NCBI GenBank assembly: GCA_963639765.1
Contig: CAVHXA010000058.1
Span: forward strand, 1 to 11,848
Source: CAVHXA01 sp963639765
GTDB lineage: Bacteria; Bacillota; Clostridia; Oscillospirales; Oscillospiraceae
Direction of reading: 5' to 3'
Length of the DNA: 11,848 nt
Below, one piece after another: positions 1 to 8,815 of the stretch. Both the position numbers and the translations under genes were made by a program. Numbering within the stretch: position 1 is the stretch's first letter; each line of letters starts with the position of its first letter. A model generated the notes under the pieces. It was not told the DNA's origin. It made no database searches and saw nothing but the letters and a program-made list of their open reading frames with translations.

Positions 1-791
1 CATGGGACTATCTCGGCGAAAGCTGCATGGGCTGGACCTATGAAAGCTACAAAGGTCTGCCGCTGCTCGCAAATCAGGGAATGATCGATATTACCGGAAA
101 ACCTTTGGCGGAGATGGCCTTTCTGCAAGTGGTCTGGGGGCTTCGAAAAGAGCCGTTTATCGGCGTACGTCCGCTGAACCATGCAAAAGAATCTCCCACG
201 AAAGGCTCATGGCAGTTTACAGATTCCATAGACAGCTGGAACTGGCCGGGTTATGAGAACACCAAAGCAACCGTTGAGGTATATGCACCCGGAAGTTCGG
301 TACGGCTGTCGCTGAACGGGAAAGAAATCGGAACGAAGGTGCTTAAAGATTTCAAAGCGATATTCCGCACACGATATCAGCCGGGGACGCTGACGGCGGA
401 AGCGCTGAATGCCGACGGAACACTGCTCTCCTCCTTCACTCTGTCAAGCGGAACCGGAAACATGCGGCTGATCGTTCTGCCGGAAAAGAATATACTGCGT
501 GCAGGCGGCACAGATCTGTGCTATCTGCCCATCGAGTTTGCGGACGCGGAAGGCAAACTCCTTCCCGCGGCAGAGCAGCGGGTGCATGTGGAAGTAACCG
601 GGGCAGTCACCCTAATCGGTCTCGGCAGCGCTCTTTACAAGACGAACGAGAAATTCAACCAACAGTCCCATGAAACATACCGCGGCAGGGCCTTAGCCGT
701 ACTGAAAGCGGGAGACAAGCCCGGAGATGCCGCAATAACCGTAAAATCAACCGGAGTGGAACCGGTAACGATATATTTGGAGGTAAAATAA
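1..791 (+). CDS. Glycoside hydrolase family 2 (beta-galactosidase-type), C-terminal part, 5'-truncated
   Basis: The reading frame is open from the left edge (first full codon at 3), so the gene begins outside the window; 262 complete codons are visible. It opens with WDYLGES, the motif near the end of the GH2 TIM barrel. A DUF4982-like beta-sandwich follows: SWNWPGYEN at about 234-260, then LSLNGKEIG at about 309-335. Next comes a C-terminal GH2 immunoglobulin-like domain (FADAEGKLLP, then GLGSALYKTNEKF and YRGRALAVL, about 535-705). The catalytic acid/base and nucleophile glutamates lie upstream and cannot be checked. Enzymes of this architecture remove terminal beta-galactose, but GH2 also includes beta-glucuronidases, beta-mannosidases and arabinopyranosidases, so the exact sugar is open. 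The TAA stop directly abuts the transporter ATG at 792, indicating co-transcription and probable translational coupling. Family assignment is firm; specificity is not. Confidence 0.88.
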   Translation, partial: WDYLGESCMGWTYESYKGLPLLANQGMIDITGKPLAEMAFLQVVWGLRKEPFIGVRPLNHAKESPTKGSWQFTDSIDSWNWPGYENTKATVEVYAPGSSVRLSLNGKEIGTKVLKDFKAIFRTRYQPGTLTAEALNADGTLLSSFTLSSGTGNMRLIVLPEKNILRAGGTDLCYLPIEFADAEGKLLPAAEQRVHVEVTGAVTLIGLGSALYKTNEKFNQQSHETYRGRALAVLKAGDKPGDAAITVKSTGVEPVTIYLEVK

Positions 792-2492
792 ATGACATCC
801 GACAAAAAAAAGAAAGCGCTGCTCAGCGGAGGGTTGTTTGACAAGCCCTTTATGGACAGCCGCGCAAAAACGCAAACCGTATCCACGAAAGAGTGGGTAC
901 TCGGCCATTTAATCGGTCCGCTCGGACTGATATTTGTGATCAACACCATTTCGGCATTGGTGGAGAAATTCTTCACCCAGCAGACCGGCGCCATGTACGG
1001 TGCCGAAAACATCGCCATGATTCAGCAGATGGGCGGCGTATATGAGGTCGTCATGACCGTGGCAAAAATTCTTGCCATGGGTACGGGTCTGCTCAACGGC
1101 TGGCTCATTCAGCACACCGATTCCCGTCAGGGAAGAATGCGGCCGTGGCATCTGATCTTCGGTTTTGTTTCAATTATCATCGGCTGTCTGATTTTCCTGT
1201 TTCCGGGCAACAGCATGGGAAAGAGCTACTGGTACTACTTCTTCTTCCTTCTGATCTGTTATCATACGGTAGGCTCGTCTTATTTCTATTTATTCCGCGA
1301 CACCATCTGCTCTCTGACCTCCCGTGATCCAAAGGAAAAAGCGAAAATTCAGTTCATTCGCAAGATGTCGTGGACACTGCTGTCCGGCATCGTAATCGGC
1401 ATGATATTCAACATGGTGCTTCTGCCCATGTGGCTGGAGAATGACATCAACGGCTATCCTGTTCTGATGATCGTCATTTCGGTTCTTGCAATACCGCTTC
1501 TTCTGCTGGAATACTTCTATACACGTGAAAGAGTAACCGAAGATGTGGCGGTGGAATACGAACAACAGGATGAAACCCGAATCCCGCTGAAACAGCAGCT
1601 CAAAGCATTATTCTCAAACAAATATTATCTGATTCTAATTATCATTGCCACGGTCAGCGGCATTGTGGACAACTACAAAGGCGGCAACGTTCAGTATTTT
1701 TACATCAAATTTCTCTTGGGCGGCGCGGACAATCCTCTGATGTACACAATCTATCAGGTGGTAACCGGCATTCCCCTCGGCATCGGCGCGTTTGCAATCT
1801 ATCCGCTTGCCAAAAAGGTGGGAATTAAAAATCTGACGGTCGGAGGCTATGCTCTGGTGCTGATCGGCAGCATCATCGGCTTCATATTCCCCGATCAAAT
1901 GGTTCCCGTGCTGATCGGCGGCTTTATCCGAAATGTCGGCTGGCTTCCCAATGCCTATATTTTCGCAACCCTCCTGTGCTACGCCTACGACAGCGTGGAA
2001 TACAAATCCCGTATGCGTCTGGAAGGCATGATGGGCGTCGCCATTATCACGGCGATTCAGTGGCTGATCTATGCGCCCTTTGCCGGCGGCTTTGAAGCGG
2101 GCATTCTGAAGCTGGGATTTGTTGATGCTCAGGGCATTACCCCCGGCACGGATGTCATTCGGTTTATGAATGCGTCTTTCTACCTCCTGGATGCCGCTCT
2201 CGCGGCGGTCGTTGTAATTCTGCTGCCCTTTGTCGATGTAGAGAAGCATCTGCCGGAAATCAACGCCGAGCTGCTCGAACGGAAAAAACAAGCGGTCCTT
2301 GCCCGCGGTGAAACCTGGATTGAGCCCGCCGAGCAGGAGCGTTTGGACGCAGAGGAAGCGGAGCGTATCCATGAAGAAAACCGAATCTCGGACCTCAAAG
2401 CCAAATGTGCCAAAAAGGGACTTGACTTTGACGCCGAAAATGCAAAATATCTGGAAAAACAGGCGAGGAAAGCGGCAAAAAAGAAAAAATAA
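792..2492 (+). CDS. GPH (MelB-type) sugar transporter, MFS superfamily
   Basis: This 566-residue membrane protein is the only transporter in the window and is the likely import route for the substrate of the surrounding hydrolases. It has about 12 hydrophobic segments (first about 36-58, second about 82-105, then HLIFGFVSIIIGCLIFLF near 120-137). The GPH signatures are KEWVLGHLIGPLG at residues 33-45 and GWLIQHTDSRQGRMRPW at 103-119, matching MelB loop 2-3 (GW..N.T.SR.GK..PW). A hydrophilic loop at about 244-277 separates the two halves. Aligned by eye to MelB, the sodium-site aspartates of helix II (Asp55 and Asp59) fall on Ala95 and Gly99, so the coupling ion is uncertain. The C-terminus (about 484-566) is a cytoplasmic tail rich in Lys, Glu and Arg that ends in KKKK. 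GGAGG at 779-783 supports the ATG. The substrate is probably an oligosaccharide or glycoside (inference from neighbours). Confidence 0.9.
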   Translation: MTSDKKKKALLSGGLFDKPFMDSRAKTQTVSTKEWVLGHLIGPLGLIFVINTISALVEKFFTQQTGAMYGAENIAMIQQMGGVYEVVMTVAKILAMGTGLLNGWLIQHTDSRQGRMRPWHLIFGFVSIIIGCLIFLFPGNSMGKSYWYYFFFLLICYHTVGSSYFYLFRDTICSLTSRDPKEKAKIQFIRKMSWTLLSGIVIGMIFNMVLLPMWLENDINGYPVLMIVISVLAIPLLLLEYFYTRERVTEDVAVEYEQQDETRIPLKQQLKALFSNKYYLILIIIATVSGIVDNYKGGNVQYFYIKFLLGGADNPLMYTIYQVVTGIPLGIGAFAIYPLAKKVGIKNLTVGGYALVLIGSIIGFIFPDQMVPVLIGGFIRNVGWLPNAYIFATLLCYAYDSVEYKSRMRLEGMMGVAIITAIQWLIYAPFAGGFEAGILKLGFVDAQGITPGTDVIRFMNASFYLLDAALAAVVVILLPFVDVEKHLPEINAELLERKKQAVLARGETWIEPAEQERLDAEEAERIHEENRISDLKAKCAKKGLDFDAENAKYLEKQARKAAKKKK

Positions 2493-2505
2493 GGAGTAAT
2501 CGGTT

Positions 2506-5013
2506 ATGCTCGAGATTCGGAACATCAGAATAGACGGAAAAAACGACAACAGAACAGATCATTCGGAGCCGGAACTTGCTTTCACGCCGGAAAGTGATAT
2601 TCCCGATACCGATTTGACAGATGCCGAGGTAACCGTCTGCGGTCGAACATTCGACTGCGGAAACAATCGGACCGGCTTTCCGTTGAAGGGGCTTGATTTG
2701 CAGCCGTTTACCGAATATCCGATAGAGATTCGAGTCCGGGACAACCACGGACAGGAAGCCGCCGCGGCGGCTTCCTTCCGAACCGGGCGCCTGACGCTTC
2801 CGTGGATGGCATCATGGATTACCGACAAGGACTACTCCTTCGGGAAAAAACAGTCTCCCGTTCCCATGACCTTCCGCAGAAGATTTGTCACGCAAAAGCC
2901 GATTCGCCGAGCTTATATCACCGCCTCCGCAATCGGTATTTATGAGTTGACGCTGAACGGCGAAAAAGTCGGGGACAGCTATTTTGCCCCCGGCTTTACC
3001 GACTACAAAAAGAATCTGCAATATCAATTTTATGATGTTACAAAGCAGCTTACCCGCTCCAACACTCTCATTGCCGTTGTTGCGGGCGGTTGGGCCGTAG
3101 GGCGTTTTACATACGAGAACAAAAACAAGATTACAGCGCCCCGACAGGCACTTCTGCTGGAGCTGTTTACAGAGTATACCGACGACACTGCGGAAAGAAT
3201 CGTTACCGACGGCAGCTGGGAGGTTACTCTTCAGGGCAATTACCGCAAAGCCTGTTTTTATGACGGAGAAAGCTACGATGCAACCGTAAATTCGGAACAG
3301 GCAATATGGAAACCCGCCGATATGATGCGGCTTCCGTTCGGTCCGAAAATGACATTGGAAAACAGCCGTGTTGTCTGTCGGGAGATATTGCATCCTGTTT
3401 CCCATTTTGAAAACAGCATCGGGGAAACAATCTACGACTTCGGGCAGAATTTTGCCGGGGTTGCGGAGTTTCGCATCTGCGGAAAGGCCGGACAGGTCAT
3501 TACCGTCCGTCATGCCGAGATTTTGGATGGCGACCGGCTGTATACCGCATCGCTTCGCACAGCGAAAGCGGAAATCCGTTATATTTGCAAAGAAGGGGTA
3601 CAAACTTATTCGCCCCGTCTGACCTATATGGGCTTTCGCTATATTGCGGTGAGCGGAATCGCCTCGGACGCTTTGGAGGTGAAAGCTCTGGTTCTCTCCT
3701 CCGATTTTGAGGAGTCCGGAAACTTTTCCTGCTCGGATGCACTTCTGAACCGACTGCAAAGCAACATCAGATGGAGCGCGATTTCCAATTTTGTGGATAT
3801 TCCCACCGACTGTCCGCAGCGGGATGAACGGCAGGGATGGACGGGCGACATTGCGGTTTTCGCATCTACCGCCTGCTATAACTTCAGTTTGAGCCGATTT
3901 TATGAAAAGTGGCTCAAAGATATGCGTCTTGAGCAGGGCCGCGGCGGCGGTATCCCGACGGTGATTCCATTACACGGATGCTCCACCCCGGTGGTCGCCA
4001 CAGCCTGCTGGGGCGACAGTTGCATTCTTGTTCCGTGGGCGGAATATCTGGCAGGCGGAAATTCGGAGCTTCTGAGGCGGCAGTATCCGTGTATGAAGCG
4101 ATACATGAAAGCGGTTCGCTTTTGGGCATCTCTCTCGGGCTTCGGCGACCGAAAATATATTTGGAAATGGCTCTTTCAGTTCGGTGACTGGTGCGCACCC
4201 GAAGGATATATCAGAGATTGGATGGCAAAGGGAAAGTGGGTCGCCACGGCCTACTTTGCCAATTCCTGCGGTCTTATGGCAAAGATTGCGGATGTGCTCG
4301 GAGAAAAAGACGACGCGGTATTTTACGCCGGTCTTCGTGAAAAAGTCTGTCGGGCGTACCGCAATCTGCTGACCGACGGAAAGGGTAATCTTCGGAAGAG
4401 TTTTCAGACCGGCTACGTTCTTCCGCTGTACTTCGGTATGGAACAGGGAGAAAACGCAAAGGCAATGGCGGCAAATCTTAACCGACTGATCATCGAAAAT
4501 GATTATCATCTGAATACCGGTTTTACCGGGACGCCCTATCTGCTGTTTGCGCTGGCGGATAACGGCTATGCGGACACGGCCTATCGTGTGCTGATGCAGG
4601 ACACTTGTCCGTCATGGCTATACTGCGTGAAAATGGGTGCCACCACCATTTGGGAGCAATGGAACACGATCACGCAGGACGGAAAACCGCGCGATCCCTC
4701 CATGAACCACTATGCCTATGGCGCAGTGGGAGATTTCCTGTACCGCCGTGTACTGGGACTTGAACCATCGGAGGGCGGATACCGGATTTTCACGGTAAAG
4801 CCGATGCCGGGAGGCGGGCTGACATGGGCAGAGGGATTTACGGGAACACCATACGGAAAAATACGGGTGCGTTGGGAAATTCAAGACGACATTTTCTCCG
4901 TCACCCTAAACGTCCCTGTTTCAACAATCTGTCGGCTGGTACTGCCGAGCGGTAAAAATTTTGAACTTCGCAGCGGTGTCCACTGTATCAAAGAGCCGTT
5001 TGAAAAGGAGTAA
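2506..5013 (+). CDS. GH78 alpha-L-rhamnosidase
   Basis: This 835-residue enzyme should release terminal alpha-L-rhamnose by an inverting mechanism. An N-terminal Fn3-like region (about 1-95) is followed by the bacterial rhamnosidase N-domain (ITASAIGIYELTLNGEKVGD from about 138, then APGFTDY, and GGWAVGRF). The concanavalin-like domain holds IYDFGQNFAG from residue 309, and a catalytic (alpha/alpha)6 barrel follows. The barrel carries the GH78 hallmark DCPQRDERQGWTGD at 435-448; Glu441 matches the general acid. TTIWEQW follows at 713-719; Glu717 matches the general base. The C-terminal beta-domain begins after AYGAVGDFLYRRVLGLEP. No signal peptide is present, so it acts in the cytoplasm on imported substrate. 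AAGGAG at 2491-2496 lies nine bases before the ATG, and 13 bases separate it from the transporter. Length and motifs are complete for the family. Whether the rhamnose is on pectin fragments, flavonoids or saponins cannot be read from sequence. Confidence 0.95.
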   Translation: MLEIRNIRIDGKNDNRTDHSEPELAFTPESDIPDTDLTDAEVTVCGRTFDCGNNRTGFPLKGLDLQPFTEYPIEIRVRDNHGQEAAAAASFRTGRLTLPWMASWITDKDYSFGKKQSPVPMTFRRRFVTQKPIRRAYITASAIGIYELTLNGEKVGDSYFAPGFTDYKKNLQYQFYDVTKQLTRSNTLIAVVAGGWAVGRFTYENKNKITAPRQALLLELFTEYTDDTAERIVTDGSWEVTLQGNYRKACFYDGESYDATVNSEQAIWKPADMMRLPFGPKMTLENSRVVCREILHPVSHFENSIGETIYDFGQNFAGVAEFRICGKAGQVITVRHAEILDGDRLYTASLRTAKAEIRYICKEGVQTYSPRLTYMGFRYIAVSGIASDALEVKALVLSSDFEESGNFSCSDALLNRLQSNIRWSAISNFVDIPTDCPQRDERQGWTGDIAVFASTACYNFSLSRFYEKWLKDMRLEQGRGGGIPTVIPLHGCSTPVVATACWGDSCILVPWAEYLAGGNSELLRRQYPCMKRYMKAVRFWASLSGFGDRKYIWKWLFQFGDWCAPEGYIRDWMAKGKWVATAYFANSCGLMAKIADVLGEKDDAVFYAGLREKVCRAYRNLLTDGKGNLRKSFQTGYVLPLYFGMEQGENAKAMAANLNRLIIENDYHLNTGFTGTPYLLFALADNGYADTAYRVLMQDTCPSWLYCVKMGATTIWEQWNTITQDGKPRDPSMNHYAYGAVGDFLYRRVLGLEPSEGGYRIFTVKPMPGGGLTWAEGFTGTPYGKIRVRWEIQDDIFSVTLNVPVSTICRLVLPSGKNFELRSGVHCIKEPFEKE
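5004..5010 (+). promoter_or_regulatory. Ribosome binding site that sets the GH3 start
   Basis: AAAAGGAG ends at 5010, seven bases before the ATG at 5018. The frame is also open from an ATG at 4961, but that start lies inside the end of the rhamnosidase gene and would add 19 residues unlike the family. The site overlaps the last codons of the rhamnosidase, consistent with translational coupling. Confidence 0.8.
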
Positions 5014-5017
5014 TAGC

Positions 5018-7360
5018 ATGAAATTTCAAGCATTTGGAGCAACCGTCCCGGAAGAATCTCTGCGGGAACGGGAACACAGGGCCTTGGCGAGAGCTGCGGC
5101 GGCAGAGGGAATCGTGCTGCTTGAAAACAACGGCGTGCTGCCGTTGAAGCCGCAGAAAATCGCACTCTACGGCCCCGGCAGCCGCATGACCGTCAAAGGC
5201 GGAAGCGGCAGCGGCGATGTGAGAGAACGCTACAGCGTAACCATTGAAGAAGGGCTGAAAAATGCCGGATTTACCTTCCCGACGACGCTTTGGATGGATC
5301 GCTTTCGTGAGAAATATGACCGTGATATTGCCGAATGGCGTGCAGACGTGGAGGACAAAATCCGGGGGTTCAATGTGTTTCAGACCATGCAGATGTTCTG
5401 CCTCATCGGGAATTATCCCATGCCCTTCCCCGCCTGTACCGAGGTGCATTCGGACGAACTGACCGAGGAGACAGACACGGCAATTTATGTTCTCTCCCGA
5501 CAGGCGGGCGAAGGAAAGGATCGCAAAGTGGAAAAGGGCGATTATCTTCTTTCGGATGTGGAGGCCGAAAGTCTGCGGACACTGCGGAAACATTACAAAA
5601 AACTGATTCTGATACTCAACTGCGGCAGCGTTATTGATTTGAGTATTCTTGACGAGATTTCAATAGACGCGGTGCTTTTCTTCGGCCAGGGCGGTGCCGA
5701 AGGCGGCAACGCTTTAGCCGACGTTCTTATCGGTGCGGTCTGTCCAAGCGGAAAACTGACCGACACATGGGCTGTCCGTTATGCGGATTATCCATGTGCC
5801 GATACATTCGGTTACCTTAACGGAGATTTGGAAAACGAGAATTATTCCGAGGATATTTATGTGGGCTACCGCCGGTTTGAGAAAAAAGCGATCCGGCCCC
5901 GTTATCCCTTCGGATACGGTTTGAGCTACACAACATTTCAAAGGACAGTCACGCACATTGAGGAAAACGGCGTCACTGTTTCGGTGACAAACAGCGGAAG
6001 CTCTGTCGGAAAGGATGTACTGCAAATATTTGTTTCCAAACCGATCGGAAAGATCGATCACGAGATCCGTTCCCTGGCGGGATTCGCAAAGACAAAGTCT
6101 TTACAGCCCGGCGAAAGTCAAACAATCACAATTCCGATCGATTCCGACCTGATTGCCTCTTTTGACGAAAGCCGCGGTGCCTTCGTGCTGGAGGCCGGAG
6201 AATACATTGTTTTTGTCAATGATACGCCTGTGGGCAGCTTCGTTCGGGACACAGAGAGGGTATCCGCAAAGCTGTCACCGATTGGCAGAGAAAACGGAAA
6301 GCCGTATGCAACGGTCTTTTCTCCGAAGGTGGCAAATATTCTGAAAAAACTCGGCGACTACGAAAAGATACAGCTGGTGGTAGGCGGCGGATACTCTATC
6401 CGATGCTACAACAATGTTATGGGAGCCGCAGGACGTACCTGCACAAAACTTTTGAAAAAAGGCATTCCGAATATTGTCATGGCCGACGGCCCTGCCGGAA
6501 TCAATGTCATTCCCGTGACAACGACCACGACGTGGGGCACGCCAAAGTATCCGGAAGGGCTTCCGACCGACTGGAATTGGGGATGGCTGAAAAAAGCGGA
6601 GCCGCTCATAAAGCATCTTCCGGGCAAGGGTACAACCTATTACAGATACATGACCGCCTGGCCCGGCGAGACCGTACAGGCACAGACATGGAATACGGAA
6701 CTTTTGGAAGAAATCGGGAAAGCCGTAGGCAGAGAAATGCGTGAGATCGGCGTTTCCGTATGGCTGGCTCCCGGACTGAACATTCACCGCAATCCTCTGT
6801 GCGGCAGAAACTTCGAGTATTATTCCGAGGATCCGATAGTGGCCGGGACAATGGCGGCCGCCATTACAAGAGGCGTCCAGAGCATGGGCGGAGTCGGCGT
6901 ATGTCAAAAACATTTCTGCTGCAACAATCAGGAGGACAACCGTACCGGGGTTTCCGCCAACCTGTCGCAGCGTGCGCTTCGTGAAATTTACCTCAGGGCA
7001 TTTCAAATTGCCGTTACGCAGGGGAAGCCGTGGGCGGTAATGTCCGGTTATAACCGTGTCAACCGGAAACATGTATGCAACACCTATGATTTATGCACCG
7101 GGGTGCTTCGGCGGGAATGGGGCTTTGACGGCGTGGTTATGAGTGACTGGAACGCCACCGAGCAATGCTCCTATGTCGAGGCCATTCACGCCGGAAATGA
7201 TCTGATTATGCCGGGGACTTCTGCCGTAGCAAAAAAGCTGAATGAGGCGCTGAAAGACGGCAAACTCAGTCGGGAGGCTCTGAACATATCCGCAGGTCGG
7301 GTGCTGGAACTGATTTTCAAGAGTGAGACCTGCAAAAACTTTGGGGAGGAATCAAAGTGA
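5018..7360 (+). CDS. GH3 beta-glucosidase-type enzyme with permuted domain order
   Basis: This 780-residue cytoplasmic retaining hydrolase probably removes beta-glucose, though GH3 also includes beta-xylosidases. The usual GH3 order is reversed. The alpha/beta-sandwich domain comes first (AAAEGIVLLENNGVLPL near the start, FFGQGGAEGGNALADVL, PSGKLTDTW), then a fibronectin-III-like domain (VLQIFVSKPIG and LAGFAKTKSLQPGES, about 308-410). The TIM barrel comes last (about 437-780), with MADGPAGIN at 488-496, GRNFEYYSEDP with Arg597 and Glu600, KH at 631-632, and GFDGVVMSDWNA, where Asp710 is the expected nucleophile. Glu165 in AGEGKDR is the candidate acid/base. This C-before-N arrangement is known from Ruminococcus albus and Butyrivibrio fibrisolvens beta-glucosidases, so it is a lineage trait, not an assembly error. 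The start at 5018 is chosen over 4961 because of the well-spaced AAAGGAG. The gene overlaps the next one by four bases. Confidence 0.93.
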   Translation: MKFQAFGATVPEESLREREHRALARAAAAEGIVLLENNGVLPLKPQKIALYGPGSRMTVKGGSGSGDVRERYSVTIEEGLKNAGFTFPTTLWMDRFREKYDRDIAEWRADVEDKIRGFNVFQTMQMFCLIGNYPMPFPACTEVHSDELTEETDTAIYVLSRQAGEGKDRKVEKGDYLLSDVEAESLRTLRKHYKKLILILNCGSVIDLSILDEISIDAVLFFGQGGAEGGNALADVLIGAVCPSGKLTDTWAVRYADYPCADTFGYLNGDLENENYSEDIYVGYRRFEKKAIRPRYPFGYGLSYTTFQRTVTHIEENGVTVSVTNSGSSVGKDVLQIFVSKPIGKIDHEIRSLAGFAKTKSLQPGESQTITIPIDSDLIASFDESRGAFVLEAGEYIVFVNDTPVGSFVRDTERVSAKLSPIGRENGKPYATVFSPKVANILKKLGDYEKIQLVVGGGYSIRCYNNVMGAAGRTCTKLLKKGIPNIVMADGPAGINVIPVTTTTTWGTPKYPEGLPTDWNWGWLKKAEPLIKHLPGKGTTYYRYMTAWPGETVQAQTWNTELLEEIGKAVGREMREIGVSVWLAPGLNIHRNPLCGRNFEYYSEDPIVAGTMAAAITRGVQSMGGVGVCQKHFCCNNQEDNRTGVSANLSQRALREIYLRAFQIAVTQGKPWAVMSGYNRVNRKHVCNTYDLCTGVLRREWGFDGVVMSDWNATEQCSYVEAIHAGNDLIMPGTSAVAKKLNEALKDGKLSREALNISAGRVLELIFKSETCKNFGEESK
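7343..7350 (+). promoter_or_regulatory. Ribosome binding site for the GTG start of the GH43 gene
   Basis: GGGGAGGA ends six bases before a GTG at 7357 that overlaps the GH3 stop codon (GTGA, 7357-7360). No in-frame ATG lies nearby, and the N-terminal motif of the GH43 begins within the first dozen codons, so the GTG is the credible start. Confidence 0.8.
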
Positions 7361-8814
7361 ATCCTTTTTTACCGCTGACAGAATACGTCCCCGACGGGGA
7401 ACCGCATGTATTCGGCGATCGTGTGTATCTTTACGGTTCCCATGACAAAGCAAATTCCGACCGATTCTGTGTACGTGATTATACGGTCTGGTCTGCACCG
7501 ATCGATGATCTTTCGGCTTGGAAGTGTCACGGTGTGACCTATCGAAAGCGTCAGGATCCACGGTCAACGCCCGGAAAGGAAGTGGACTTCTATGCTCCGG
7601 ACTGCGTTCGCGGAAACGACGGCAGATACTATCTGTACTACTGTGCCATGGGTCCCAACACTGAAAATTTCGGTCCCATGTCGGTAGCGGTATCCGATGA
7701 GCCGAGCGGTCCGTTTGAATATCTGGGAGATATACAATATCCGGACGGAACACCGCTGCTCAAATATTTGACGAACGATCCGGCCGTACTCAACGACAAC
7801 GGCCGAATTTGGCTTTACTACGGTTGGGGACTTGCCCGCGACTTCCGAGGCAAGTTGCTTGCGCCGCTATACAATTTTGTTCAGAGCAAGCTGTTCGGAC
7901 GAAGCATCGCTGAAATTAAGGCGACAAATCCGAGCATCCTCTCCTGCGCCGTTGTGGAGCTTGAGGAGGATATGCGCACCGTGAAAACAGAGCCGAAAGC
8001 GGTTCTGGACAGCAAAACCACAGCGCCCAAAAACAGCGAACTCTATCATCATGCCTTTTATGAAGCACCTTCCATCCGAAAGATCGGGGATACTTATTAT
8101 CTGATTTATTCCTCCGGGGAAAACAACGAGCTGGCTTATGCCACCGGTGCCTACCCCGATCACGGATTCACCTATCGAGGGGTGATTATTTCAGGCAGTG
8201 ATCTCGGTTATAAAGGAAATAAAATACCCAAAGCCGCTGCCGGTACAATCCATGGCGGAATAGAAGAAATCAACGGAAGATGGTATGTATTCTACCATCG
8301 CTGTACCAACAACACAGATTTTTCCAGACAGGCCTGTGCGGAACCCATTTCGATTTTACCTGACGGAAGTATTCCGCAGGTGGAGATTACGACACAAGGT
8401 ATGGCGAATGTTCCGATTCCCGCATCGGGCAGCTTCCCTGCGGCCTTCTGCTGTAATCTGACTGTCGGAAAGCCGATAAAGCCGGGGCTTGGAAAGCCTC
8501 AGACACAGCCGAGAATCACCGAAATCGGCGGGGAGGTCATTGTTGCGGACATGGCAGACGGGACACGGCTATGCTACAAGTATTTCAATTTTCTCAATAC
8601 GGGCAAGGTGAGAATAACATTCCGATGCAGCGGGGTCGGAAAGGTGAAAATTCAGGTCGGCGGGTGCATCGGAGAAATCCCGGTTACACCATGCAATGAA
8701 TGGACGGAGGCTGTATGCAACGGGCCGTTCCCGAACGGTGTTTACGCGCTGACTGTCGAATATCGCGGCAGCGGAAAACTGAATTTGAAAGAAATCACAT
8801 TTTCGGAGGCATAA
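7357..8814 (+). CDS. GH43 glycosidase (arabinofuranosidase/beta-xylosidase type) with C-terminal beta-sandwich
   Basis: This 485-residue protein starts with a GTG that overlaps the preceding stop codon. The five-bladed propeller of GH43 is seen as PDGEPHVFGDRVYLYGSHD near residues 12-30, where Asp13 is the candidate general base. FYAPDCV follows at 78-84, where Asp82 is the candidate pKa modulator, and FYEAPSI at 234-240, where Glu236 is the candidate general acid. Later propeller strands include GGIEEINGRWYVFYHR. After about residue 370 a separate beta-rich domain runs to the end (VRITFRCSG, KVKIQVGGCIGEIP), resembling a CBM6-like sandwich, although this assignment is weaker. There is no signal peptide, so it is cytoplasmic. 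GH43 enzymes are inverting and mostly remove alpha-L-arabinofuranose or beta-xylose, and a few act on galactan. I cannot fix the subfamily by eye. Confidence 0.9.
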   Translation: MNPFLPLTEYVPDGEPHVFGDRVYLYGSHDKANSDRFCVRDYTVWSAPIDDLSAWKCHGVTYRKRQDPRSTPGKEVDFYAPDCVRGNDGRYYLYYCAMGPNTENFGPMSVAVSDEPSGPFEYLGDIQYPDGTPLLKYLTNDPAVLNDNGRIWLYYGWGLARDFRGKLLAPLYNFVQSKLFGRSIAEIKATNPSILSCAVVELEEDMRTVKTEPKAVLDSKTTAPKNSELYHHAFYEAPSIRKIGDTYYLIYSSGENNELAYATGAYPDHGFTYRGVIISGSDLGYKGNKIPKAAAGTIHGGIEEINGRWYVFYHRCTNNTDFSRQACAEPISILPDGSIPQVEITTQGMANVPIPASGSFPAAFCCNLTVGKPIKPGLGKPQTQPRITEIGGEVIVADMADGTRLCYKYFNFLNTGKVRITFRCSGVGKVKIQVGGCIGEIPVTPCNEWTEAVCNGPFPNGVYALTVEYRGSGKLNLKEITFSEA

Positions 8815-8815
8815 C

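Noticed and set aside
1635..2549. A 304-codon open frame on the minus strand opposite the transporter gene.
   Set aside because: It is wholly antisense to a clear GPH transporter, shows no recognisable domain and has a low-complexity composition. It is a by-product of codon bias in the real gene.
2812..3759. A 315-codon minus-strand frame opposite the rhamnosidase gene.
   Set aside because: The + strand carries unmistakable GH78 motifs through this stretch. The antisense product has no family features.
4961..5017. A 19-residue N-terminal extension of the GH3 from an upstream ATG.
   Set aside because: It lies inside the rhamnosidase 3' end and has no proper ribosome site. The ATG at 5018 has AAAGGAG at seven bases.
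6275..7072. A 265-codon minus-strand frame opposite the GH3 catalytic barrel.
   Set aside because: It is antisense to conserved GH3 motifs, with no recognisable motifs of its own.
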